A model generated the notes under the pieces. The model was not told the origin of the DNA, searched no databases, and saw only the letters and a program-made list of their open reading frames with translations. From NCBI GenBank assembly GCA_051746205.1, contig JBNJEU010000001.1, forward strand, positions 1 through 64,000: a stretch of DNA of 64,000 nt, given 5' to 3'. Below, piece after piece: positions 10,043 through 20,855 of the stretch. The position numbers were made by a program, and so were the translations under genes. Within the stretch, counting starts at the first letter, position 1; every line of letters starts with the position of its first letter. Source of the stretch: Thiohalospira sp051746205. Its GTDB lineage: Bacteria > Pseudomonadota > Gammaproteobacteria > Thiohalospirales > Thiohalospiraceae.

Positions 10043-11401
10043 TCAGATCACGCCGATGGCGTTGAGGAAGACCGCCACCACCCCGATGGGTGTGATGAAC
10101 CGGATCAGCGTATACCAGAGGGTGAATTTCGCGCCACCCAGGCCGATCTCCTCCATGACATCGGCCTTCGGCAGCACCCACGCCACGAACATCGCAATGA
10201 GCAGACCACCCAGCGGCAGCATCACGTTGTTGGTGGCGAAGTCGATGAACGCGAACCAGTTCATGCCGAAGAAGAGCTCGACATCGGCGGCGACATTGAA
10301 CGACACCACCGAGCCCAGCCCGGCCAGCCAGATGGCCGTCACCGCCGTCCAGGCCGAGAACCTGCGACTCCAGGCGCGATTCTCGCTGAAATAGGCCACC
10401 AGCGGCTCGATGAGCGAGATGGCCGAGGTCCAGGCGGCAAAGACCAGCAGCACGAAGAAGAGCGTGGCGAAAAAGCTGCCCCACGGCATCGAGCCGAAGG
10501 CCAGCGGGATGATCTCGAAGACCAGGGCCGGCCCGCTCTCCACCTCCAGACCCAGGGCGAAGATCAACGGGAAGATGGCGAGCCCGGCCAGCAACGCGAC
10601 CGCCGTGTCCATCACCACGATGACCCCCGCCGTCCGCGGGATCGAGGCGTGGGATTCCAGGTAGGAGCCGTAGACCATGATCGCGCCCATGCCGAGGCTC
10701 AGGGTGAAGAAGGCCTGACCCATGGCGGCGAGGAAGGTCCCCGGACCGATCCGCGAGAAATCGGGCGCGAACAGGAATGCCAGACCCTCGGCAAAACCGC
10801 CACTGTTCATGGCATAGAGCACCAGCGCGACAAGCAGTAACAGCAGGGCGGGCATCAGGATCCGCACCGCCCGCTCGATCCCGCTCTGCACCCCGCGGGC
10901 CACCACGATACCGACCATCAGCATGAAGACCGTGTGCCAGAAGAGCAGCGCCGCCGGGTTGGCGACCAGTTCGCCGAAGATCGCCCGGGTATCCTCGAGC
11001 GCCGCGCCCTCGAAGGCCCCCCGGGCCGCCTCGATGACGTAGGCCAGCGCCCAGCCGGCGACCACGCTGTAGAAAGAGAGGATGAAGAACCCGGCGATCA
11101 CCCCCAGCCAGCCGGCGAAGCGCCAGCCGACCCAGTGCCCCCCCAGCCGGGCCAGCGTCCGGAAGCTGTTGATCGGGCTCTGGCGCCCGCGCCGGCCGAT
11201 GGCGATCTCCGCCATCATCACCGGCAATCCGATGAGCGCGATGCAGAGCAGATAGACCAGCACGAAGGCGCCGCCGCCGTTCTCCCCCGCCATGTAGGGA
11301 AAACGCCAGATATTGCCGAGCCCCACCGCCGAACCGGTTGCGGCGAGAATGAAGGCCCAGCGCGTAGTCCATTGCGTATGGTAGGTGCTCTCTGCCGACA
11401 T
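10043..11401 (-). CDS. Sodium-dependent transporter, SNF/NSS family
   Basis: The 452-residue membrane protein is a neurotransmitter:sodium symporter homologue and probably imports an amino acid with Na+. Transmembrane helix 1 carries the signature GSAVGLGNIWRFPYMAGENG at about residues 22-41, which holds the sodium and substrate sites. About eleven hydrophobic segments follow, as in bacterial members. The start MSAESTYHTQWTTRW is preferred over a frame 45 codons longer that would intrude on the smpB upstream region. The substrate cannot be read from the sequence. It lies between ratA and smpB. Confidence 0.93.
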   Translation of the reverse strand: MSAESTYHTQWTTRWAFILAATGSAVGLGNIWRFPYMAGENGGGAFVLVYLLCIALIGLPVMMAEIAIGRRGRQSPINSFRTLARLGGHWVGWRFAGWLGVIAGFFILSFYSVVAGWALAYVIEAARGAFEGAALEDTRAIFGELVANPAALLFWHTVFMLMVGIVVARGVQSGIERAVRILMPALLLLLVALVLYAMNSGGFAEGLAFLFAPDFSRIGPGTFLAAMGQAFFTLSLGMGAIMVYGSYLESHASIPRTAGVIVVMDTAVALLAGLAIFPLIFALGLEVESGPALVFEIIPLAFGSMPWGSFFATLFFVLLVFAAWTSAISLIEPLVAYFSENRAWSRRFSAWTAVTAIWLAGLGSVVSFNVAADVELFFGMNWFAFIDFATNNVMLPLGGLLIAMFVAWVLPKADVMEEIGLGGAKFTLWYTLIRFITPIGVVAVFLNAIGVI

Positions 11402-11465
11402 GGGTCCCCCCGGTTTTTTCGGCATTGTGAGCCAAACGAACGCAGCCCTCAACTTCACGAATTGA

Positions 11466-11477
11466 TACAATGCCCTC
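11466..11477 (+). promoter_or_regulatory. -10-like hexamer immediately before smpB
   Basis: TACAAT (11466-11471) stands only 6 bases before the smpB ATG (11478), and no purine-rich ribosome-binding site lies in that gap. If the hexamer is functional, transcription would begin at or within a base or two of the A of the ATG. No good -35 is visible. Confidence 0.45.
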
Positions 11478-11963
11478 ATGGCCAAGACGAAGAAGAAGCC
11501 GGCGGGCGACGACAGCACCATCGCCGTCAACCGCAAGGCGCGACACGACTACACCATCGAGGAGACCTTCGAGGCCGGCCTGGTGCTGGAGGGCTGGGAA
11601 GTCAAGGCGCTGCGCGCCGGTCGCGCGCAGATCCAGGAGGCGTACGTCCTGATGCACCACGGCGAGGCCTTCCTGCTGGGTGGACTCATCACCCCGCTGC
11701 CCACCGCCTCCACCCACATCAACCCCGATCCGCAGCGCACCCGCAAGCTGCTGCTCCACCGCCGGGAACTGTCCCAGCTGGTCGGCGCCACCGAGCAGAA
11801 GGGCCATACCGTCGTGCCGCTGAAGCTCTACTGGAAGCGCGGCAAAGCGAAGCTCCTCATCGGCCTCGCCAAGGGCAAGAAGAAGTACGACAAGCGCGCC
11901 GATCTCAAGGAGCGCGACTGGCAGCGCGACCGGGCGCGGATCCTCAAGCAGAACCAGCGTTGA
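11478..11963 (+). CDS. smpB: SsrA-binding protein SmpB
   Basis: This 161-residue protein binds tmRNA and brings it to stalled ribosomes. The OB-fold core is well conserved: IAVNRKARHDYTIEE, FEAGLVLEGWEVKALRAG and VVPLKLYWKRGKAKLLIGLAKGKK. The basic C-terminal tail (KERDWQRDRARILKQ) is the part that enters the ribosomal mRNA channel. It lies 86 bp upstream of the tmRNA gene. It has no visible Shine-Dalgarno sequence. Confidence 0.97.
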   Translation: MAKTKKKPAGDDSTIAVNRKARHDYTIEETFEAGLVLEGWEVKALRAGRAQIQEAYVLMHHGEAFLLGGLITPLPTASTHINPDPQRTRKLLLHRRELSQLVGATEQKGHTVVPLKLYWKRGKAKLLIGLAKGKKKYDKRADLKERDWQRDRARILKQNQR

Positions 11964-12049
11964 AGGAGCGGGAGAGCGTAAAAGGGGACACCGCTCGCTT
12001 TCCCCGGGGAACTTGCCCCGTGCTACACTGTCCATGTAGGTAACACCAC

Positions 12050-12409
12050 GGGGGCGACCTGGATTCGACGCGAGCCAGAAGGCCCGAGGTGCATGCCGAG
12101 GACGCAGGGACCCTCGTAAATCCCGCTGCAAAAAAGATAGTTGCCAACGACGACAACTACGCACTAGCCGCTTAAGACGGTTAGCCTCCGCCCCGATGTG
12201 TGCCTGTTCACACGGGTAGCGGGGGTCGCCAAGAACAGGATCGCGGGAAGGCTGGTTCAGGGCCCGACCGTTAAAACCTCAAGCTGAACTAGTTTGTGGT
12301 GCTCCCTGTCCATCGGGTAGCCACCGGCGAATGCAATGGATGGACTAAGCATGTAGAGCCGACGGTTGACTGCTTGCGGACGCGGGTTCGATTCCCGCCG
12401 CCTCCACCA
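12050..12409 (+). ncRNA. ssrA: Transfer-messenger RNA (tmRNA)
   Basis: The 360-nt RNA rescues stalled ribosomes by trans-translation. Its 5' end GGGGGCG pairs with the 3' end CGCCTCC before the encoded ACCA, and the GGATTCGAC and GGGTTCGATTCCC T-arm motifs are present. The tag reading frame starts at 12143 and ends with TAA at 12173-12175, encoding ANDDNYALAA, a gammaproteobacterial form of the tag. A TACACT -10 lies about 20 bp upstream (12024-12029). It follows smpB and ends in a strong terminator. Confidence 0.98.
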
Positions 12410-12419
12410 ATCAAGCAAC

Positions 12420-12449
12420 AAAAAAGCCCGCTTTCGAGCGGGCTTTTTT
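12420..12449. terminator. Bidirectional intrinsic terminator after ssrA
   Basis: A 13-bp stem (12420-12432 with 12437-12449) with a TTCG tetraloop is flanked by an A-run on one side and a T-run on the other. It can therefore stop both the tmRNA transcript and a minus-strand transcript from the 31-codon ORF at 12572-12477. Confidence 0.95.
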
Positions 12450-12476
12450 GTGTCGAGATGTCTCGAAATTGCTACC

Positions 12477-12572
12477 TCAGATCATGGCCACCATCGTGGT
12501 ACCAACGATGGTGAAGAGGATAACGGAGGCAATGCAGAGGCTGGCGGTACATTCAAAGATGGTCTGTTTCAT
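12477..12572 (-). CDS. Predicted 31-residue single-pass membrane peptide
   Basis: I recognise no family. The frame encodes 31 residues: a short polar N-terminus (MKQTIFECTAS) and then a continuous hydrophobic stretch (LCIASVILFTIVG...) to the C-terminus, consistent with one transmembrane helix. Support comes from its surroundings: GGAG 9 nt before the ATG; TTGACG (12697-12692) with TGTAAA (12673-12668) at 18-nt spacing as a possible promoter; and the symmetrical terminator 27 nt after the stop. A palindrome like the one at katG lies just upstream. It could still be chance; no homologue is known to me. Confidence 0.45.
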   Translation of the reverse strand: MKQTIFECTASLCIASVILFTIVGTTMVAMI

Positions 12573-12667
12573 GGCAAGACACTCCAGGTCTTTATCTGTA
12601 TCGACTGTGTACTCAACAACGCTAACATGTGCGAGGCCGCACTCGGTGCACCTGCCCGGCTTCCGAT

Positions 12668-12697
12668 TTTACATTTCTGCAACATCTACCTCGTCAA
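12668..12697 (-). promoter_or_regulatory. Possible promoter of the 31-codon ORF
   Basis: On the minus strand TTGACG (12697-12692) and TGTAAA (12673-12668) are separated by 18 nt, giving a leader of roughly 90 nt to the ORF start. A second TTGACG lies at 12708-12703. Confidence 0.4.
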
Positions 12698-12715
12698 TGT
12701 CACGTCAAGCGCATA

Positions 12716-12730
12716 GTAGACTCGGTCTAC
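12716..12730. promoter_or_regulatory. Palindrome GTAGAC-N3-GTCTAC, copy 1
   Basis: A perfect 6-bp-arm palindrome with a 3-nt centre lies just upstream of the candidate promoter of the 31-codon ORF. Its core TAGACTCGGTCTA differs by one central base from the palindrome at katG (15181-15193). The T-N11-A geometry resembles LysR-type binding sites such as those of OxyR, but the match to the OxyR consensus is only partial. Confidence 0.55.
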
Positions 12731-12822
12731 CCGCCAGTCAATCCACCAAATGCCTCGTAAGCCACCGTTTGCGCGAAATCAATACACCTCTTATATACAG
12801 ATCCCAAAGGGTCCGGCTGACA

Positions 12823-12884
12823 GGGAAGCACCTTTTTCGCACACCAAAAACAGGGGAAAAGGTGGTAGAAAAAGGAGACTTCCC
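12823..12884. repeat. Interrupted inverted repeat downstream of katG
   Basis: GGGAAG (12823-12828) and CCTTTTTC (12831-12838) are matched in reverse by GAAAAAGG (12868-12875) and CTTCCC (12879-12884). Together they form a two-part stem with a loop of about 29 nt, ending 10 bp after the katG stop. It may end or stabilise the katG transcript, but no clean terminator is visible. Confidence 0.5.
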
Positions 12885-12894
12885 TATTACGGCC

Positions 12895-15117
12895 TCAGGC
12901 GACATCGAATCGGTCGGCATTCATGACTCGATTCCAGGCAGTAACGAAGTCGCGCACGAACTTCCAGCGAACGTCGTCCTGGGCGTAGGCCTCGGTGATG
13001 GCCCGGAGCCGCGAGTTGGAGCCGAACACCAGGTCGACCCGGGTGCCGGTCCACTTCACCTCGCCACTGGCGCGATCACGCCCCTCGAACACGTCCTCGT
13101 CAGCCGACACCGACTGCCATTCGAGCCCCATGTCGGTAAGGGTGACGAAGTAGTCGTTGGTCAGGGTCCCGGGACGGTCGGTGAAGACACCGTGGCGCCG
13201 GCCGCCGTGGTTGGCGTCCAGTGCCCGCATGCCGCCGACCAGAACGGTCATTTCCGGGGCACTGAGGCCGAGGAGCTGGGCCCGGTCCACCAGCATCTCC
13301 TCATCGGAGACGGTGAAGCGGGCACGGCGGTAATTGCGAAAACCGTCGGCCTCCGGGGTCATCGGCTCGAACGAGGCGGAGTCGGTCTGCTCGTCGGTGG
13401 CGTCGGTGCGACCCGGCGTCACCGGAACCTCGATGGGGGTGCCCGCGTCGGCCGCTGCCTTCTCGATGGCGGCGGCACCGCCGAGAACGATCAGGTCGGC
13501 CAGCGACACCCGCTTGTCGCCATACTGGGCGGTGTTGAAATCGGCCTGAATGGCCTCCAGAACCTTTAGAACCCGGGCCAGCTGATCCGGCTCGTTGGCC
13601 TCCCAGTCCTTCTGCGGCGCCAGTCGGATGCGCGCGCCGTTGGCCCCACCTCGCTTGTCGGACTGACGGAAAGTTGCTGCCGAGCACCACGCCGTCGCCA
13701 CCAGCTCCGGTACCGTCAAATCCGTGGCCAGAACCCTCGCCTTCAGGGCGTTGATGTCCTGCTCATTGATGAGCACATGGTCCACCGGCGGCACCGGGTC
13801 CTGCCAGATCAGATCCTCCTCGGGCACCTCCGGCCCCAGGTAGCGCGTCTTCGGCCCCATATCGCGGTGGGTCAGTTTGAACCAGGCGCGGGCGAAGGCG
13901 TCGGCGAATTCCTCGGGGTTGGCGTGGAAGTGGCGCGCGATCCGGCTGTACTCGGGGTCCTCGCGCATGGCCATGTCGGCGGTGGTCATCATGATCCCGA
14001 CCCGGGTCGCGGGGTCCTCGGCATCGGGGGCGTGGTCCGCCTCCTTCAGCCCCTTGGGTACCCATTGCCAGGCGCCGGCGGGGCTCTTGCTCAGCTCCCA
14101 TTCGTAGCCGAACAGCATGTCGAGGTAGCCCATGTCCCAGCGCGTCGGCTCGGGCGTCCACGCCCCCTCGAGACCGCTGGTGATGGTGTCGCGGCCCTTG
14201 CCGCTGCCGTGGCTGCTCTTCCAGCCGAGGCCCATCTGCTCCAGCGGCGCCGCCTCCGGCTCGGGGCCCACGTGGCTGGCGTCACCGGCACCGTGGACCT
14301 TGCCGAAGGTATGGCCGCCGGCGGTCAGCGCCACGGTCTCGTAGTCGTTCATCGCCATGCGATCGAAGGTCTCGCGGATGTCCTTCGCCGAGGCCAGCGG
14401 ATCGGGCTGGCCGTCGGGGCCTTCCGGATTGACGTAGATCAGCCCCATCTGCACCGCCGCCAGCGGATTCTCCAGATCGCGCTCACCGGAGTAGCGGCTG
14501 CGCTTGTGATCGCTGGTCGCCAGCCACTCATCCTCGGCGCCCCAGTAAATGTCCTCTTCCGGCGCCCAGATGTCCTCGCGGCCACCACCGAATCCGAAGG
14601 TCGGCAGGCCCATGGACTCGATGGCGACAGTGCCGGCGAGGATGTAGAGATCGGCCCATGAGATCGCGTTGCCGTACGTCTGCTTCACCGGCCAGAGCAG
14701 GCGCCGCGCCTTGTCGAGGTTGGCGTTGTCCGGCCAGCTGTTGATCGGGGCGAAGCGCTGATTCCCGGTGGCGGCGCCGCCCCGGCCATCGGCGGTACGG
14801 TAGGTCCCGGCGGCGTGCCAGGCCATGCGGATCATGAACGGCCCGTAGTGGCCGTAGTCGGCGGGCCACCAGTCCCGGGAGTCGGTCATCGCCGCGGCAA
14901 GGTCCCGCTTCACCGCCTTGAGGTCGAGGCGGCTGAAGGCTTCGGCGTAATCGAAGCCCTCGCCCAGCGGGTTACCGGCGGGGCCGTGCTGATGGAGGAT
15001 GTCGAGGTTCAGCTGTTCCGGCCACCAGTCCTCGGGGCCACCGCCCCCGCCGCCCTGGCGAGTGCGGCTACCGTGCATGACCGGGCACTTGCCCGCGGTT
15101 GCGTCGTTGGTGCTCAT
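12895..15117 (-). CDS. katG: Catalase-peroxidase KatG
   Basis: This 740-residue bifunctional haem enzyme removes hydrogen peroxide. The distal-side triad is visible as R97, W100 and H101 in RMAWHAAGTYR. The loop tyrosine of the Met-Tyr-Trp adduct is in GLIYVNPEGPDG, and the proximal haem histidine is in TAGGHTFGKVHG. The C-terminal haem-free duplicate domain is complete. The start MSTNDATAGKCPV has AGGAG 8 nt upstream. A palindrome about 65 bp upstream suggests peroxide-responsive control. An odd glycine run lies at residues 22-27. Confidence 0.97.
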   Translation of the reverse strand: MSTNDATAGKCPVMHGSRTRQGGGGGGPEDWWPEQLNLDILHQHGPAGNPLGEGFDYAEAFSRLDLKAVKRDLAAAMTDSRDWWPADYGHYGPFMIRMAWHAAGTYRTADGRGGAATGNQRFAPINSWPDNANLDKARRLLWPVKQTYGNAISWADLYILAGTVAIESMGLPTFGFGGGREDIWAPEEDIYWGAEDEWLATSDHKRSRYSGERDLENPLAAVQMGLIYVNPEGPDGQPDPLASAKDIRETFDRMAMNDYETVALTAGGHTFGKVHGAGDASHVGPEPEAAPLEQMGLGWKSSHGSGKGRDTITSGLEGAWTPEPTRWDMGYLDMLFGYEWELSKSPAGAWQWVPKGLKEADHAPDAEDPATRVGIMMTTADMAMREDPEYSRIARHFHANPEEFADAFARAWFKLTHRDMGPKTRYLGPEVPEEDLIWQDPVPPVDHVLINEQDINALKARVLATDLTVPELVATAWCSAATFRQSDKRGGANGARIRLAPQKDWEANEPDQLARVLKVLEAIQADFNTAQYGDKRVSLADLIVLGGAAAIEKAAADAGTPIEVPVTPGRTDATDEQTDSASFEPMTPEADGFRNYRRARFTVSDEEMLVDRAQLLGLSAPEMTVLVGGMRALDANHGGRRHGVFTDRPGTLTNDYFVTLTDMGLEWQSVSADEDVFEGRDRASGEVKWTGTRVDLVFGSNSRLRAITEAYAQDDVRWKFVRDFVTAWNRVMNADRFDVA

Positions 15118-15179
15118 GGGGTGTCTCCTGTACAACGGGGGGTGGGGATCGCCAATCGCCGACGAACACTGGAACATTA

Positions 15180-15194
15180 ATAGACTCAGTCTAG
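15180..15194. promoter_or_regulatory. Palindrome at the katG promoter, copy 2
   Basis: TAGACTCAGTCTA (15181-15193) is a perfect palindrome in the katG upstream region. With its flanks it reads ATAG-N7-CTAG, one base off a single OxyR dimer half-site (ATAG-N7-CTAT), though the inner bases fit less well. An almost identical palindrome precedes the small membrane ORF at 12716-12730. Confidence 0.55.
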
Positions 15195-15290
15195 TAAGCA
15201 ATTCAGGGATTGGCTACGGCCCTTCCCGCGAGAGCGGAAATCGGTCCGGTCAAGCACACTCGGTTGAGAGGGCATGGATGCCCGGGCTTT

Positions 15291-16187
15291 TCAGGCCCGC
15301 GCCCGGAACGGCCCCACCCGGTAGACCAGCAACACGCCGAGACCGGCCACGACCAGTCCCAGCACATCGGTCGACAGCAGGCTGTCATTGAAGGCGAGCC
15401 AGGCCATGAGCATCGTCACCGGCGGACTGAGATAGAACAGACTCGCCACCCGCGTGGCGTCGTCCCGGGCCAGTAGCCGCCACATGGCCCAGTAGGCCCC
15501 CAGTGAGACGGCGACGATGAGCCAGGCCATGGTGCCCAGGAAGGGGGCCGTCCAATCGGTGGCGAACCCTTCCAGCCCCCAGGCCAGGGGCAGCAACACC
15601 AGGGCGGTGGCCACACTCTGCCAGAAGAGGGTGGTGTCCAGGGGCAGCGCGGCGGAGGTCCCCGTCCGCGCCCAGTGGCGCTGCATGAGACTGGCAATGG
15701 TGATGGCCACCACCGAGCCGAACGGGATGAGATAGCCCAGCGCCGGTGTCACCGCATCGCCGGAGAGCCGCGCCCCGACGGCGACCACGACCCCCAGGAA
15801 GCCCAGGACCAGGCCGATCCACTGCCGCAGGTCGGTGCGTTCCCCCAGCACCGGCCCCGCGAGCGCGCCGGTGAGCAGAGGCTGCAATGCGGTGACCAGG
15901 GCGACGATCCCGGCCGGCACCCCCATGTCCAGCGCGACCAGCACACAGCCCAGCCACACCCCATGGGCAAGCACCCCCACCACGGCGGTGTGCCCTGCGG
16001 CCCGACGGCCCGGCCAGAGGGATCGCCGACGCACCGCCAGCCAGATCCCCAGCACGCCGGCCAGGGCCACGTAGCGCCAGAACAGCAGGGTCCACGGACC
16101 GGCGAACGGCAGCCCGTACTCGGCACCGATGAAGCCGGAATTCCAGAGCAGTACGAAAACGAGTTCCAGACCGAATATCCGGTGCAC
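15291..16187 (-). CDS. EamA/DMT-family transporter
   Basis: The 298-residue protein has about ten hydrophobic segments arranged as two EamA repeats, e.g. LVFVLLWNSGFIGAEYGLP at the start and WLIVAVSLGAYWAMWRLLARDDATRVASLFYLSPPVT in the second half. Such proteins usually export metabolites or amino acids; the substrate is unknown. I start it at GTG (16187-16185), since a GGAGAGG site lies just upstream and the first transmembrane helix follows directly. It lies upstream of katG on the same strand, without evidence of co-function. Confidence 0.88.
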   Translation of the reverse strand: MHRIFGLELVFVLLWNSGFIGAEYGLPFAGPWTLLFWRYVALAGVLGIWLAVRRRSLWPGRRAAGHTAVVGVLAHGVWLGCVLVALDMGVPAGIVALVTALQPLLTGALAGPVLGERTDLRQWIGLVLGFLGVVVAVGARLSGDAVTPALGYLIPFGSVVAITIASLMQRHWARTGTSAALPLDTTLFWQSVATALVLLPLAWGLEGFATDWTAPFLGTMAWLIVAVSLGAYWAMWRLLARDDATRVASLFYLSPPVTMLMAWLAFNDSLLSTDVLGLVVAGLGVLLVYRVGPFRARA

Positions 16188-16390
16188 GGGGCGCCTCTCC
16201 GGGCGGGGGAAGGGGAATTGCTGGCGCCCACGATAACGTAGCCGCGACTGACACACCAGACATCGGGTGCCGTTCGGAGGTACGAACCGGATGATCCGGA
16301 GGGAGACGAATTGTTCAGAAAAGGGAGGAGGTGGCGCTCTGAACAGAGTCCGCGATCCTTCGACTCAATTCATTGACAACACAGGGAAGG

Positions 16391-16482
16391 TGGCGGAGAG
16401 AGAGGGATTCGAACCCTCGATGGAGCGTTAACCCCATACTCCCTTAGCAGGGGAGCGCCTTCAGCCACTCGGCCATCTCTCC
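16391..16482 (-). tRNA. tRNA-Ser (anticodon GCU)
   Basis: The 92-nt gene, including an encoded CCA, folds with acceptor GGAGAGA/TCTCTCC, a long variable arm (TATGGGGTTAACGCTCCA) typical of class II tRNAs, and the anticodon loop CTGCTAA giving GCT. The T loop GGTTCGAATCC is standard. It lies just downstream of csrA, the usual alaS-lysC-csrA-tRNA-Ser order. Confidence 0.97.
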
Positions 16483-16609
16483 GGGATTGTTTCAACTGTG
16501 GTTCCAGCAAGATTACCGGCTTGAAACCCGCGACTCGCATGCAGCGAGCGCCAAGTCTTGACACCCAAGGATATCGTGCATGCCCCCGGGCGTCAAAACC
16601 GAAAAGGAT

Positions 16610-16801
16610 TCAGGGCTGCTGCCCCTCCACATCATCCTCTTCACTCTGGATGCGCTCGTAGATCTCTTCGCGATGAACGGAGACATCCTTGGGTGCATTG
16701 ATGCCGAGGCGGACCTGATTGCCCTTGACCCCGAGCACGGTCACGGTGATGTCATCCCCGATGACCAGCGTCTCGCCGACGCGCCTGGTGAGTATCAGCA
16801 T
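16610..16801 (-). CDS. csrA: Carbon storage regulator CsrA/RsmA
   Basis: The 63-residue RNA-binding dimer controls translation and stability of mRNAs carrying GGA motifs. The sequence is close to canonical: MLILTRRVGETLVIGDD at the N-terminus, R44 of the RNA-binding surface in VHREEIYERIQ, and an acidic tail. A possible -10 TACAAT lies upstream at 16884-16879, so it may be transcribed separately from lysC. Confidence 0.97.
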   Translation of the reverse strand: MLILTRRVGETLVIGDDITVTVLGVKGNQVRLGINAPKDVSVHREEIYERIQSEEDDVEGQQP

Positions 16802-16926
16802 GGTTTCAACTCCGTTTCCTACTGCTTTTGTTTCCCCGGAAAAACGATCAAATTTTGTTCAAACCCGATCGGACGCGCATTGTAACACGCCGCCGGGCCG
16901 ACATAACCCCCGGTGGAAACGGGGCT

Positions 16927-18162
16927 TCACCCACTTTCCAGGGCATCCTTTTCCAACCCGAAGGCGTGGTGCAGGGCCCGCACCCCGAGTTCCAGGTACT
17001 TCTCGTCCACCACGACCGAGATCTTGATCTCCGAGGTGGCGATCATCTGGATGTTGATGCCTTCATCGGCCAGGGTCCGGAACATGGTACCGGCGATCCC
17101 CGCATGGGAACGCATGCCGACTCCCACCAGCGAGATCTTCACGATGCGATCATCGCCGCTGACCTCACGCGCGCCGAGCTCCCTCGCCTGCTCGTTCAGC
17201 AGCTCGAGGACCCGCTGATAGTCGTTGCGGTGCACGGTGAAGGTGAAGTCGGTGGTACCGTCGGCGCCGACGTTCTGGATGATCATGTCCACTTCGACAT
17301 TCGCATCGCCGATGGGACCAAGGATGCGTGCGGCCACGCCGGGGGTATCCGGGACACCGAGGATGGTCACCTTGGCCTCGTCCCGGTTGAAGGCGATGCC
17401 GGAGATCACGGGCTGTTCCATATCGTCTCCCTCGTCCACGGTAATCAGGGTGCCGGGGCCTTCCTGGAAGCTGGAAAGGACCCGCAGGGGCACGTTGTAC
17501 TTGCCGGCGAATTCCACGGCGCGGATCTGCAGCACCTTGGAGCCGAGGCTGGCCATCTCCAGCATCTCCTCGAAGGTGATGGTGTCGAGTCGCCGCGCCT
17601 TGGGATCCACTCGGGGATCGGTGGTGTAAACGCCGTCGACATCGGTGAAGATCTGGCACTCGTCCGCCTCCAGGGCGGCGGCCAGGGCCACGGCGGTGGT
17701 GTCGGACCCTCCCCGACCGAGGGTGGTGATGCTGCCCTCCTCGTCGATGCCCTGAAAGCCGGCGACCACGACCACTCGCCCGACCTTCAGGTCGGTATGC
17801 ACCCGCTTACCGTCGATGTCGAGGATCCGCGCCTTGTTGTAGGCGCTGTCGGTGAGGATGTGGACCTGGGAACCGGTGTAGGAACGCGCCGGACAGCCCC
17901 GCTGCTCCAGCGCCATGGCCAGCAGGGCAATGGTCACCTGCTCGCCGGTGGAGAGCAGCACGTCCAGCTCGCGACCACCGGCGTCGGGGTCGACGGAACG
18001 CGCCAGTTCGGCCAGCCGGTTGGTCTCGCCGGACATGGCGGAGACCACCACCACCACATCGTCACCGGCGGCGCGGCGCGCCTCCACCTTCTTCGCCACC
18101 TCGCGGATGCGCTCGACAGTACCCACCGAGGTCCCGCCGTATTTCTGTACGATGAGTGCCAT
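16927..18162 (-). CDS. lysC: Aspartate kinase
   Basis: This 411-residue monofunctional aspartokinase carries out the first step to lysine, threonine and methionine. The kinase signature KYGGTSVG is at residues 6-13, GRGGSDTTAVALAAAL is in the nucleotide site, and two ACT domains occupy the C-terminal third (TILGVPDTPGVAARIL; KISLVGVGMRSHAGIAGTMF), consistent with feedback inhibition. It follows alaS by 9 bp and is surely co-transcribed with it. Confidence 0.96.
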   Translation of the reverse strand: MALIVQKYGGTSVGTVERIREVAKKVEARRAAGDDVVVVVSAMSGETNRLAELARSVDPDAGGRELDVLLSTGEQVTIALLAMALEQRGCPARSYTGSQVHILTDSAYNKARILDIDGKRVHTDLKVGRVVVVAGFQGIDEEGSITTLGRGGSDTTAVALAAALEADECQIFTDVDGVYTTDPRVDPKARRLDTITFEEMLEMASLGSKVLQIRAVEFAGKYNVPLRVLSSFQEGPGTLITVDEGDDMEQPVISGIAFNRDEAKVTILGVPDTPGVAARILGPIGDANVEVDMIIQNVGADGTTDFTFTVHRNDYQRVLELLNEQARELGAREVSGDDRIVKISLVGVGMRSHAGIAGTMFRTLADEGINIQMIATSEIKISVVVDEKYLELGVRALHHAFGLEKDALESG

Positions 18163-18171
18163 CTCGTTCCC

Positions 18172-20778
<2,607 letters not shown>

Positions 20779-20855
20779 GTCGTCACTCGTCCCTACCGAA
20801 GGGGTTCGGTGTCCGGAATCCGGATCGGGTGGTCCCGGCGCCGGGCGCCGGGGTT

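Noticed and set aside
12448..13569. A plus-strand open frame starting in the ssrA terminator region
   Set aside because: Its body is antisense to katG; the first part has no coding character.
16927..18162. A lysine riboswitch for lysC
   Set aside because: lysC begins 9 bp after alaS, leaving no room for a leader.
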